Source: Zingiber officinale (lineage: Eukaryota > Streptophyta > Magnoliopsida > Zingiberales > Zingiberaceae). From it: a stretch of 64,000 bases of DNA. Of this stretch, positions 1-11,176 are shown piece after piece. The stretch is taken from contig NC_055996.1 in assembly GCF_018446385.1 (NCBI RefSeq), positions 131,550,532-131,614,531 of the forward strand, written 5' to 3'. The first letter of the stretch is position 1. Each line of letters opens with the position of its first letter. The translations under genes and the position numbers were made by a program. The notes under the pieces were generated by a model. That model worked only from the letters and a program-made list of their open reading frames with translations. It was not told the DNA's origin and did not search any database.

Positions 1-310
1 AGGGGTTTTATTTTCTTTTTCTATATTTTTTTATTTAGGAATAAAGCCGATGAGCGCGGATTTCGAAAGCGAGGAAGAACCAAACGGAATGGTCTTTAAT
101 GGCTCCTTTCAGTCAACGCTATTTTTAAAATTTTAAATTAATTTTTAAAATATCTATTTAATAATAATAATAATAATCATGGCCACAGGGAAATCTTTCA
201 AACATCTCTTCCCAATTCATCCTACATTCTAAATCTTTATCATCTGAGAGAGCAAAATCCTTGCCCACCAGTTTCATCTCATCTTTGTCTGATTGCTCGA
301 ATCATGCTCT
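1..310. other. Intergenic, 3' flank of the thaumatin-like gene
   Basis: No gene is visible. The stretch is AT-rich with a short (AAT)n microsatellite near 160-178. It lies just beyond the stop codon of the minus-strand thaumatin-like gene and probably holds its 3' UTR and polyadenylation region. Confidence 0.5.
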
Positions 311-1432
311 TCAATTCCAAATTTGTTGATGATGCCAGTGGAGTTCATACTCCCTGAGAAGAAAGAACAGGGGAAGGAAGAGCAGATGAGACAATAAGTT
401 GCTGGCACATGATGATGGTGTGTTCTCGTCTGGTTCTTCAGCTTCATCACCGCCGCCACCTCCTTTTCCTCCCTGATCAGGTTGGCCTGTGTAGTAATTG
501 TGCGAGCTCCTCAATCTGCACAGTAGATTCAATTTAGTTCAGAATTAACGTTGCTAGAAATTGAACTGAAGGGAGAGAAGTGAGCGACCTGTTGAGGTCC
601 GGGCAGAAGATGATGGTGTAGTCGTAAGCCTTGCAGGTGGAGGTGCTTGTGCCGTCGTCAAACGCGTAGCTATAGGCCCTCGGGCATGCGGCTTTGAAGA
701 TGCTCGAGTAGGGCGAGGGTTTGCAAGTGTTGGCATTGGCGAACTCGCCGCGGCAGCAGTACTCGTCCAGCCCGAATGCCTCGCATGCGCTCTTGCACGC
801 CACCACTCCGCCGCCGCCGCCTCCGTCCACTTGAAGCTCCTTTGGACACCCTGAAAACCAATTCCAATGGAGGGGGGCGGATTTTGTTGATGTTTGGTTC
901 GGGTGGATTTAGCGAATCGAGTTTGAATGTTCTTGTTACCGGCGTTAAGATCGGCCAGGCATCCCGTGGCGTTGCATGCCCCATGCAGCACCCTCGGCGC
1001 TGCCACGACGGGCAAATTGTACCCGTCGACGAGGCTCACGTCGTAGAAGTCGTCGTCGTCGAGCCCGTTGCCGAGCGTGATCTCGAACAACGTCACCGGC
1101 GGCACGGGCCCGGCACCGCGGCACTCCATCTGGCCGCCGCAGTCCCCGGTCAGGCACGTGCCGTTTCCGGTGTCATCGAACTGGCACCCCGTCCTCGCCC
1201 ATATCCGCCCCGACCACCCCGCCCCCGCGCGTATCCGCGCAGTCTGCCCCGAGTCGAGCCGGAACCCGGTCGTCGGGAGTTCCGGCGTGCCGGCGCCGGC
1301 CAATGTCCCCGGCCAGATCGTGTGAGGACAGTTGTTGAGGACGGTGAAGCTACAGGCGCTCGATGAGAGCCGGAAGAGGAGAGTTAGCACGGGCATTACG
1401 GCGAGCACCTTGCAGGCGGCTGATGATTCCAT
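311..1432 (-). CDS. Thaumatin-like protein (PR-5 family) with a C-terminal hydrophobic tail exon
   Basis: Three exons on the minus strand, 1432-940, 850-589 and 515-311, sum to 960 nt (319 aa) with consistent phase and GT-AG ends. Residues 1-26 look like a signal peptide. The thaumatin signature GNGTCLTGDCGGQMEC is present, the acidic-cleft residues are in place (around LFEITL and FYDVSLVDG), and the mature thaumatin domain has the usual 16 cysteines. Family members are secreted defence or cell-wall proteins, some binding beta-glucans. Exon 3 adds a Gly/acidic linker and a hydrophobic stretch LLSHLLFLPLFFLL followed by about 14 polar residues. That resembles a GPI or membrane anchor, but the polar end is unusual for GPI. 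The start chosen is the ATG at 1432, directly before the signal peptide; an in-frame ATG 14 codons upstream would place extra residues ahead of it. Confidence 0.9.
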
Positions 1433-1832
1433 GGGTGAAAGAAAGGGGGCGGCATTGGGATTGGGATGGAACAAGTTTTAAATGCTGGGAACTGCAAATC
1501 GGAGAGAGGAGGATGGGAAGAACAGAGCAAGGCTTTTTGAGATTGCTTTGGGCGATCCTTTGGCACATGAGAGGAGGAGAAAGTTTAGCATTTTGCCTGA
1601 TCTGGGTGCCCTTGATTGGAAGCAATACCTTGGGTGTGCTTAGAAGAATTTGATCCTTACATCGATGGATAATCTGCTATTAGATGCATCAGCTACTAGT
1701 TTGTTTTTCTTTTACAATTGTTTAAGACGACTTGAGGAGCACACCCACACTTTAGTCTACGATTTGGAGGCAAAGCATCAAGTTCTTATCCAACAGAATG
1801 TATCAGTAAGGCATTTCTTGGCAATACTATTA
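1433..1832. other. Upstream region of the thaumatin-like gene
   Basis: About 400 bp between the thaumatin-like start codon and a MITE. It should hold the minus-strand 5' UTR and core promoter. I see no convincing TATA box or gene. Confidence 0.4.
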
Positions 1833-2752
1833 GGGTGTGTTTCGTTTGGAGTTATTTTTGATAATCTTAGATATTCAATGATTCCCGAGTAATATTCTAT
1901 GCCCGACACGTCAGCAAAAGAGTCATGCAACCCGAAATCGGAAAACCTCATAAAACTAAGGTTTTTCTTGATTCCGGGATTAACGATTTTTTTTTACCAA
2001 AAATATCCTCCGATAAGAAAAAACATAGAAAAAAGAGAAAAAATGTAAAAAAAATATTAAAAAATGTAAAAAAAATAAAAAAATGTTTAAAAAATTTTAA
2101 ATTTTTTAAAAATAAATAATTTTTTTAAAAAATAAAAAAAATTTAAAAAAATATATAAAAATAAAAAAATTTAAAAAAAATTTAAAAAATATAAAATTTT
2201 AAAATAAAAAATTTAAATTTTAAAAAAAAATTAAAAATTTTAAATTTTAAAAAAAAAATTAAAATTTTTTAAAAAAAATTAAAATTTAAAAAAAAATTTA
2301 AAATTTTAAAATTTTATTTTAAAATATTTTAAATTTTTTTTTTTAATTTATAAAAATTTAAAAATAAAATAAATAAATAAAATTTAAAATTTAAAAAATG
2401 TAACAAAATAAAAATATATATAAATATAAATAATATAAAAAATATAAAAACATTAAAAAAATAAAAAAACACATAAAAAGTAAAAAATATTCAAGAAAAA
2501 GAAAATTAAAAAAAACATAAAAAATAAATAATAATAATAATATGTATAGTTGATTTTGTAACGGAGGGTAATACGATAAAATATTAAACTAAGGTATTCA
2601 TTAAAACCTTCAAACAAACAAATTTTTATTGCATTACCTACGTTGAACCAAACAGCATTTGGTTATGTTTTATTCCCCATAACCTTGATTATGTGATTAC
2701 CTGATAATCACATAACCAAGGTTATACATGATAACTTAAACCAAACGCACCC
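1833..2752. mobile_element. Tourist/PIF-Harbinger-like MITE, about 920 bp
   Basis: The ends are inverted: GGGTGTGTTTCGTTTGG on the left and the complement of GGGTGCGTTTGGTTT on the right. The trinucleotide TTA lies on both sides (1830-1832 and 2753-2755), the target duplication expected of Tourist/PIF-Harbinger elements. The right end also folds on itself: a segment near 2673-2727 with a two-base loop pairs ATAACCTTG..TGATTA with its complement. The interior from about 1985 to 2540 is almost pure A/T with many AAAATTTT-type runs. No transposase is present, so it is non-autonomous and unusually long for its class. Confidence 0.75.
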
Positions 2753-2755
2753 TTA

Positions 2756-3067
2756 AACTTGTAAGGTTGCAAAAGACCTCCTTTTCAGATCTCAAGAACA
2801 AAATCTGATCACTTGAATATGTCATCATTGAGCATCAAGAAACATAATATTGTATGTAGGATTGCATGATCAAAAAGCAAAAGGTAGTTTGTAGGTTTGT
2901 AGTAAAAGCACACAAACATGTCATTGTTGCATGGATCAAGAAAGGAATTTGATCTTATGTTTTGGCTTTCGAGTGCATCTGTGCTTAAAGAAAGGTGAGA
3001 CGGCATGGGGCTTCTGAAAGCATTCCAATGGGTCACTAGCATTATCTTCATCTTGGCTGACAAACAA
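2756..3067. other. Intergenic, 3' flank of bS16
   Basis: About 310 bp between the MITE and the bS16 stop codon. No gene is seen. It probably contains the minus-strand 3' UTR. Confidence 0.4.
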
Positions 3068-5114
3068 TTATGCATTTTCCTTGTCCGCAGACTCATTCTC
3101 TTCAGTGTCACTGTCATCTGGTTGAATTGATTCAGAATCTTCAGGAGTGAGATATCGGCCGCTCATCGGATCAATGGGTCGGGTATCACGCGGCCCTCCT
3201 TTACGAGCCATAGCAAGCATTGCTGGTGGTGGTAGGATCCCCGCTCGAAAGAGTATTCTTTGGACTGGGTCTGAAGGTTGTGCACCAACGGATAACCAAT
3301 ACCTAAACAAACAAAGGAAAGAGATCAAAGAAATCAGTTTGAAAAAAGATGCCTTGCTGCTTTAAGCACGAACATGCAGAAATTTGCATTTCAAACCAAT
3401 TAATAAAATGATGAAGACCGGTGGGCCATAAACTGATTCGCATCAGAAAACTTTAACTGGCTCTAAAAACACATTGCAGATAAACTAATAGAAATTTTTC
3501 TTTGAAAATTCAAATAATGGCGAAATATGTTAATCTAGCATTTGGCAGGAAATAATACAAGTGCCGCAGTTGACAGAAACAATGGCATGCCCCATCGATG
3601 TTAGGACACTAAATTCTGAAAGGAACTCTGCTCTGAAGTAATTTAGTATAACAAAATTGCACCTACAGAGTAGTGCACAAAGGAAATGAAGCAAACAGCT
3701 ATTCAGCACATCTACTTGAGGGGAAAGGAACCCAAATAGCAAAGAAGCAAAATTCCAATGTTTACTTCAGTAGAAGGAAAAGGGGTGAAAAAAACACTTT
3801 GAAGCTCTTTTCTCCACATTTGATCATTCCAAAAGTGGTCACAAGAGGAGAGGAAAAGTGTTGAAAAGAGTGATTTAACCCTGCACTTCATAGGAATGGC
3901 AAATTCGAAGGCCTAGTTTGGCTATGTTATTGCTCCTTTTCTCTCATTTCAAGTAGATAAAACAGAAGAAAAAACTCTCCTTTACCTCTCCCACTCTTCC
4001 TCACCACTGTTCCTTTCTTTCCCCTCTTCCCCTACTCAAAGTTCACATACCCTCAGATCGAATTGGACTACAAAGAATTACCATATACTCTATGAGAAAT
4101 CAACTGCAGGAATACATAAACGCTACCAGATGTAACAAAAAACCCAAACACAGGTAAAGACTTCTAAAACAGGCTTTAAATGTAAGGTTGCAAAAACATT
4201 GGATAAATCATTTTAATAGATTATTTAGTTCACCAAAGATGGCATCTGTGAAGTAAAATAGAATAAAGGAGTTATACATACAAATGTCATCACACCGTGG
4301 ACCATTCAAAGATATGAAGATACTTGGTCCAAAAATAGATTACAGAAGAAAAGACTGGATCGTAGCAGGATAATTAAATGATCACTTACTTCACTTTGTC
4401 AAAATTCACTCCCATCCTCTTACCACCATCTTGCCCTGTTAAACATATTCAGAGCCAGTAAGATAGCTAGAAGGCCAAAAAAAATAACACAAAAAAGAGG
4501 TACAAAAATAAACATAAGCTGCCTAATTAAAATAAATCACTTAGGGCCTGCTGTGTGGTCCCCTTCCAAATCTGCCGAAGCAACTGCATATGTGGCCTGA
4601 GCTATTCAAGACCACTGTTCGGAAGGCAAAGAGATAGGAGGGCATTGATGGTAGAAGGGAGAGGAGGTGTGGACTTCTAGATTGCGAAGAAGACATTAAC
4701 AAGGTGCAGTGCAACTAAGAAAGCCTACTCGTCCTGTGACTGTAGCGCAACTGCAAGACCTGTGACCTTCTTTTGTGGTGGAGAATAGTAAGAGATAAAA
4801 GTGGCTGGAAGCAAAAGGGAGGAGCCACGACATTACATCAGACCTGCGACCTCATCTAACAAGAAACTTCAACAGCTGAATTTGAACCAACTGGGATGGT
4901 TCTAAAACCAAATTAAGAACAAGAAAGCCTAAATTAAATTGATAATTGAGCAATTCGTATATATAGTAAATACCCACCGACCTGGCAAAGGGTTGTAATA
5001 GCCCAAAATTTCAAGATGTCTCCCATCTCTCTTAAAGCGACTGTCTGCAGCCACAATTCGATAGAAAGGCCTGTTCTTACAGCCAAACCTGGCAAGACGG
5101 ATTCTGACAACCAT
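3068..5114 (-). CDS. RPS16: Ribosomal protein bS16, organellar (30S subunit)
   Basis: Three exons, 5114-4982, 4435-4390 and 3302-3068, give 414 nt (137 aa) with consistent phase; the middle exon is only 46 nt. The protein opens with the canonical S16 start [21 protein letters not shown] and continues through [38 protein letters not shown] and an acidic C-tail. S16 is an assembly protein of the bacterial-type small subunit, so it acts in mitochondria and/or plastids. There is no classical N-terminal transit extension; nuclear S16 copies in plants are reported to be imported through the mature N-terminus and some are dual-targeted. The compartment cannot be decided here. A 5' UTR intron is likely, with acceptor just before the ATG (TTAG at about 5121-5124) and possible donor at 5935/5934. 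Confidence 0.93.
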
Positions 5115-6250
5115 CTTTTTCTAACTTAAACACAAACTACCTACAGAGATTAAGATCTCAGTTAATAGCCAAAATGACATGCACTGCTACTTGCTAATCT
5201 GGCATGACAAGGATGACTATGAAGAAGATGGCATGCAAACAAAGTAGGTTACAGACTCGATAAAAAAATTACCAACCTTTACCTATTAAAGAAGTTGATA
5301 AAATTAAGGCCAAATTATATTTAATAATAAACTTAGAACTTAGCAGTCATGATAATAGTGCAAATATAGGTTTTTCTTCCATAAAATGATCTCATAACAC
5401 AAAGCAAGAACAATCAACTAGGCTACTGTTTAGCTTGAGCACCCATAAGTTAAGGGTTGAAGGATTCGAACAAATTCTTCATGCAAAAGAATATGTGAAA
5501 CCATCCGACACTATAAATTGTGGTTAATTTAAATTTGTAAGTGTATTCGGAAAAGAACAACTTTAATTATCAAAATTTGAGAAAATAAGAAATATTAAAA
5601 TGTTAGAAAATTATAGATGACAATCGCTTTCAGTGACTGCAACATCTAATTTTAAATCAGTAGAAGAAAACAAGCTGCGAGCCTAGCCTAGCAGGCAAAA
5701 GCTTTGAGATAGCCACAACGAATGTTCAAATAAAAAACAGGCTTTAGGATTTGTATTCAATGAAAATTGCACAAGATAACATCATTAAATATGCATTCCA
5801 ATTTCTATGATTCAACATATAAGAAGATGATGAACGGACGCCATCTGAACTTTGCCGTGATGAGATGCAGTATCGAAACCCAACCAAAATCAAAGAAAAG
5901 AACAAAATAAGCAGGAAGCGAAGAAAATTTACACCAGAGAGATCAGGTAACTTGCTTGAACAAAAAACGGACACTTTGGGCAAGCGAGTAAAAGAGAGAG
6001 AGGACAGACAACCGGGAGAAGCTATTTCGTCTTCTGCAGTAGTCCTGCAACAATCCCAGCACTCCCCCTAACAGCAAAAAAGAAGAAGAAGATGAGCTGG
6101 TGATACTCCAAGCCTGACAAAGCGGCGGAGAAGAATCTGTGCGGAGGAAGACCAAACCGCAACGCCTCTGCCTCCGGTTCGATAGGGAACCTGAGCCGCA
6201 ACTGCAGTTTGCAATTGCGATGTGATACGCCGATGACCAACCAAAACGTC
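5115..6250 (-). other. Probable 5' UTR exon and leader intron of bS16
   Basis: No coding region is supported. On the minus strand, about 5936-6250 is CT-rich and leader-like. A plausible GTGTAAAT donor at 5934 could pair with the acceptor immediately before the bS16 ATG, giving a leader intron of about 0.8 kb. This is inference from splice motifs only. Confidence 0.4.
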
Positions 6251-6320
6251 CCCAAAACCCTAATCTTCAGCCCATATATGGGGCCAAAGCCCAAACAATC
6301 TGCCCATAATTAAGCCCATA
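6251..6320. promoter_or_regulatory. Divergent promoter with telo-box and site II motifs
   Basis: AAACCCTAA (telo-box) lies at 6255-6263, followed by GCCCA motifs (site II, TGGGC on the other strand) at 6270, 6289, 6302 and 6314. Telo-boxes combined with site II motifs are well known in plant promoters for ribosomal proteins and nuclear-encoded organelle proteins. The block lies between bS16 (minus) and MAC5 (plus) and is best placed to drive bS16. Whether MAC5 shares it is inference. Confidence 0.6.
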
Positions 6321-6600
6321 TTTGATGTGCCACTAGACTTAAAAAAACACAATTAAAAAAATAATTTTATTTAAAAAATATTGTAAATTGTTAAATCTTT
6401 ATAATTAGAGATTTTTTTTTATTAAAAAGGCCGTTTACTATATTTATTTAAAAAAAAAAATCTGTGAGAATTTTTATTAGGAGAAGATGGGGAAAATCTG
6501 TTAAGCGGTGTTAAGTTGTGCTATTATTAAAAAGGTTTTTAAGGGCATCCGCTGGCCTGCGTCACTCTCTTTGGCAGCCTCGTCGTCCGAATCGATCTCC
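6321..6600 (+). other. Upstream region and leader of MAC5
   Basis: An AT-rich segment followed by a GC-richer leader just before the MAC5 ATG at 6601. It separates the MAC5 start from the telo-box/site II block by about 280 bp. Confidence 0.45.
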
Positions 6601-9600
6601 ATGGCGCACCGGCTGCTGCGGGACGCCCAGGCCGATGGATGGGAACGCTCCGATTTCCCCATCATCTGCGAGTCCTGCCTCGGTGACAACCCTTACATTC
6701 GAATGGTACTCTTCGATCTTTATCTATCTCTGTGTAGGAATTCGATGTATTTGGTCGGAAGCATCGAACTGAAATTAAGGCAGAGCGTCGCAGGTTATTG
6801 TGAAGTTATGTTGCGTCTTTGGATTTTACATGCCGGGAGGAAGACCTGAGTTAGCGAAAAAAAAAAAATCTGCGTTTGGAAGGCTTGATTTGGTCGCACT
6901 GGGCATACTATTGGATTTAGGTTTTTTTGGGCGCAAGAGCTTGGGTGCTCTGAAGGGTAGCCAAGCAGATCCATATGATGGATCGAAACGCTAACAAGGT
7001 CTACTGGCCGTCAGACTGATTTTGACCTTCTCCTTGGTGTTATCTAGGGTTTCGTTTAGGGGAACACGTGATATTGTTTCTTGAGTAGCGTTTGGATCTG
7101 TCAATTGCTGCTTGGATTGAGGCTCATAATTCATTTTAAGCATTTAGTTCGGCATCATATACCATCTTAGTATTGTCACTGATAACTTCTAGGATAAGGA
7201 CAGCGTTTTGTGTGTGTTTTCTCAAAACCAAAACTTTACTAGCCGAACCTGTCTTTCATGGATTTTAGTTAGTTATAAGTGTTATCAGGAAATCAATATC
7301 TTTATATCAATAACTTAAAGAGGAGACAATAACCAATGCATGGAAGACTAGCATGTGCTAGGATTCACATTTTGGAGCCTTTGATAAATATATATTAATG
7401 TTTGGAATAGATCAGATTAACTTAGTTGTTCCAGTACTGTGCAGCTGATATTGAATTTCATGTTCTTGTTTTAGCGTCCATTGGATGATCTAGAAGTAAC
7501 CTAATAAATGTTTGCTTCATTGTGATTTTGCAGACAAAGGCTGATTATGACAAGGAATGCAAGATCTGTAAGCGGCCATTTACTGTCTTCAGATGGAGGC
7601 CAGGACGAGATGCAAGATACAAGAAAACTGAAATTTGTCAGACTTGCTGTAAGCTGAAGAATGTCTGTCAAGTATGCATTCTAGATCTCGAATATGGGTT
7701 GCCAGTTCAGGCTCGGGACACCGCACTTGCTATAAACTCTAATGATGCCATTCCAAAGAGTGATGTGAATAGAGAGTACTTTGCTGAAGAACATGATCTC
7801 AAGGTATGCTCCATTAAAAGCTCATCTTTGTAGTTTTTCTATTTGCATCTACCATTAGATTAGATTTCTGCTGGCTGTATTCCACTTATGTTTTTCTCTT
7901 TCGGTTTATTTGGTTACATTAGACTATATATTTTGGTCATGAATGTGCTTTGTCAGAATTGTTTACTTGCCTTCACACTTTTCTTAGCAGTTGTTTTTCT
8001 TTACCATAGTCGACATTTGGCTTGTTCAACAGTAAGGTTAACAGAGATTAGTGACAATTGACCTATTACTTGTTATGACACAAAAGGAAATTTGTGTTTG
8101 ATCTCTTATCAACAATTTAATTGTATAGACGAACCCAGTTGTATTGATAATCTGGCACTTGCTTAAGAAAGTGTATCTGAGAAACCTTTTTGATTGTTGT
8201 GCTGCCACCATCTTTGTCCATGTTGAAATATCCTCCAGGTGCTCGCTGGCTCTCTCAGAGTCTCTCCAACAGTGAGATCCATTGCTGCTCATAAATTGCA
8301 TCTATATTCTATTTAAACTGAGAGGAGGGAAATTCAAAGAGTACATGGAAAATAAAACCCAGCTGCATTTCTTCCATTCAATTTTCAAATTAATGTTTAG
8401 TCATGACAACGACATTCTTAAAGGATAGAGGGAGCAGCTGCGTACTTAAAGTATGGAGGGAACAGTTCTGTGATGTTAATAGATTCACTGTTATTTAATA
8501 GGTTTTCTAGAATTCATTTTAATTTTTAAGATTGCCATAAGATAGTTGATGTGGCAATAGAGGATGAAACTTCAACATTCTGTTTTTATAGTTTATATAG
8601 AGGTTAGGTTAGGATTGTGTAAGTTAACTAGAAATAAATTCAAGTTTGTATTGGTTTAAACCAAATTGAGACACCTGCTGAATTATGTGCTTATCAACGG
8701 TAGTGATTGCAATTTTGGTACTACAAATCAGTCCAATTAAGAAAGGCACCACTTCATTCTTGGGTTAAAAGAGAATAGGTTCTGGTGCAGCTAAAAGCCT
8801 AAAGGTGCAATTTTTAGTGAGACATTAAACTGTAATCTAATAAATGTTAAAATGTAAGAAGAACTTCAGCAGAGGATGGATGGTGGGAAGAGGATAATAT
8901 TTTTTAAGTAGTCTGTTTTGGGGAGCGCTGAAATTTTTTCTTATCTTAGTGTTGGTTATCTGCTGGACTGGGATACCTAATGATATATGCTTGTGTACAA
9001 TTCACCATCCTTGATCAATGTTGAACAAGCAATAAATAATATACTGGCTTGGCTTGCGGCAAATTTTGCTGATTGTCTGAGTCTAGCTGTTGTTTGGTTT
9101 TGTTTTTTTAGCATTGAGCCAGCTTGAGTTTTTTGCTCTTTATATTTTTTTATTTTCGTGTCTTAACGCCTTTACATTTTATTTGTTTCAGGCCAGAGCT
9201 GGCATAGATTATGATTCTTCATATGGTAAAATGCATCCAAATGATACTATTCTAAAACTTCAAAGGACAACTCCATATTACAAAAGAAATCGAGCCCATG
9301 TTTGTAGTTTCTATATGCGTGGAGAATGTACTCGTGGTGCTGAATGTCCATACCGACATGAAATGCCTGAAACCGGTGAATTAGCTCAACAAAACATAAA
9401 AGATAGATATTATGGGTACGTATGATGGCTAAATTTTCATTTGTAACATACACTATATTTTGTGAAGCGAAAGGGATGAAATTTTTAATTTGGAAATCCA
9501 TATATAACTTTTTTAGGTTTGAAACTAGTTAATCTATTCCAGTATAGATAGTAATGACATAGTGGACAATAGGTTACTTGGTATCTGAGACATGGGGTAT

Positions 9601-11176
9601 GGATCCAGGAGTTTGGCTTCTCAATTTCTGAAAGTCCATATTGGTATTGTTACACAAATCATAATGCACATCAAATACTGAAATTGAATCATTTCTGTAT
9701 CTGTCATCCTCACTGGCTATTCTAGTCAAATGCATATCTAGTTCCTTTTGCTTAGTTGCTTCCAAAATCCAATGCATATCTAGTTCCTTTGGCTTATTTG
9801 CTTCCGCATTGGAAATAAAGTCCATTTCACTATTTGGTTCTAACCGGTGTTTTTTAAAACTGAACCAAGTCTTCTGGCTCAATCGGTTAGCTCGAGAACT
9901 AGAGGCCAAACCAGTTTGGTTGTAGTAGATGTATCATGGTTAAATCCGGTTTGGGACATTTCATCTAGAAAAACAAGTTCTCTGGTTGCTTTTGTTTATC
10001 ATCACCTTCATTAATACCTTGTTTGTATAATTGCATCATTTGTCAAAATAAGTCTGATCTAGAAGAATGACCATGTGAAGAATTTTTTGAATATGAATCA
10101 ATAAGTTTACTTATGGTTTCTTTGGGAAGGGATGGTTTTGAATTTCAATTTTTTAATTGAAGTGAAAAAAATATATAACATTATTTCTGGAGTTTGTAGG
10201 ATGTAAAATTATCTCGTATTCTGCAAATTGCTTCTGGCAATATTGTGTTGAATTCTATTTATTTGGCTCAATTTTTTCTTTATTATTATATAAAGTGAAT
10301 GACCCTGTTGCTATTTTTTAATTGAGTCTAAGAACTAATGATGGTCTTTTCTTCAGAGTGAATGATCCTGTTGCTATGAAACTTCTAAACAAGGCTGGGG
10401 AGATGCCCTCTCTAAATCCTCCTGATGATGAAAGTATAAAGACCCTTTATGTCGGTGGACTTGATGCCCGAGTCTCCGAACAGGATCTGAGGGATAACTT
10501 CTATGCCCATGGTGAGATAGAATCCATTAGGATGGTGCTTCAGAGAGCATGTGCATTTGTAACTTACACCACAAGGGAAGCAGCTGAAAGAGCTGCAGAG
10601 GAGCTCGCCAACAAGCTGGTCATTAAAGGTGTTCGACTGAAGCTTATGTGGGGGCGGCCTCAGGCCCCAAAACCAGAGGGAGAAACATCGGATGATGATG
10701 CTGCAAGGCAAGGAGTTGCATTTCATGCTGGGATGCTTCCAAGGTCCGTTATATCTCAGCAACAGAGCAACCTGCAGCCTCTTCCGCCTGGAACTGAGAA
10801 TCATATGCAGCCGCCACCTAACTATTTCAACATTCCTGCACCACCGCAAGCTACACGGTTGTTCTACCCTTCCATGGATCCTCAGAGGATGGGTGCTGTA
10901 ATCCCCTCACAGGAGGGAGGCGATAGCAAGGGTGGATCGGAGCAGCGACCTCCTATTCATCAGGGACACGCTTATCCCATGGTTCCTTCACATCAACAAG
11001 GGCATTTCCCACCCCATTACCCACCATACGGCTACATGGCGCCGCCACCAAATTACCAGCAACAGCAGCAGCAGCAATATGCACCTTACCCACCAATGAC
11101 GGCGGCTTCACGGCCACCAGCGCCTCCACTGCCATCCGCAGGACAGCAGTATCCTCAAGGCCCACCTGGACCATAG
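6601..11176 (+). CDS. MAC5: CCCH zinc-finger and RRM protein, MAC5/RBM22 (Slt11-type) spliceosome factor
   Basis: Four exons, 6601-6705, 7534-7803, 9192-9415 and 10357-11176, total 1419 nt (472 aa) with exact phase. Order of parts: an N-terminal zinc-binding region with paired cysteines ([22 protein letters not shown]; residues about 24-90); a CCCH finger C-X7-C-X5-C-X3-H at 163-181; an RRM at about 228-302 with RNP2 LYVGGL and RNP1-like RACAFVTY; and a Pro/Gln-rich tail with short poly-Q. This is the architecture of RBM22/Cwc2-Ecm2 proteins, which contact U6 snRNA in the active spliceosome. The plant members are MAC5 subunits of the MOS4-associated (Prp19-type) complex, linked to immunity and small-RNA levels. 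Nuclear. The long introns 2 and 3 hold no recognisable genes. Confidence 0.93.
9731..9814. repeat. 42-bp tandem duplication in MAC5 intron 3
   Basis: TGCATATCTAGTTCCTTT begins at 9731 and again at 9773. The following GGCTTATTTGCTTCC-type sequence is also repeated with a few mismatches. A simple two-copy intronic duplication. Confidence 0.6.
10295..10314 (+). repeat. Copy of the exon 4 start inside MAC5 intron 3
   Basis: GTGAATGACCCTGTTGCTAT at 10295-10314 matches the beginning of exon 4 at 10358-10377 with one mismatch, exactly 63 bp upstream. It looks like a small local duplication of the exon edge. Splicing at the AAAG just before it would run into a stop codon almost at once, so it is unlikely to add coding sequence. 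Confidence 0.75.

Noticed and set aside
8417-8470. Two GGAGGGA-type phrases like Stowaway MITE ends in MAC5 intron 2
   Set aside because: They are in the same orientation, 28-29 bp apart, and lack an inverted partner or TA duplication.
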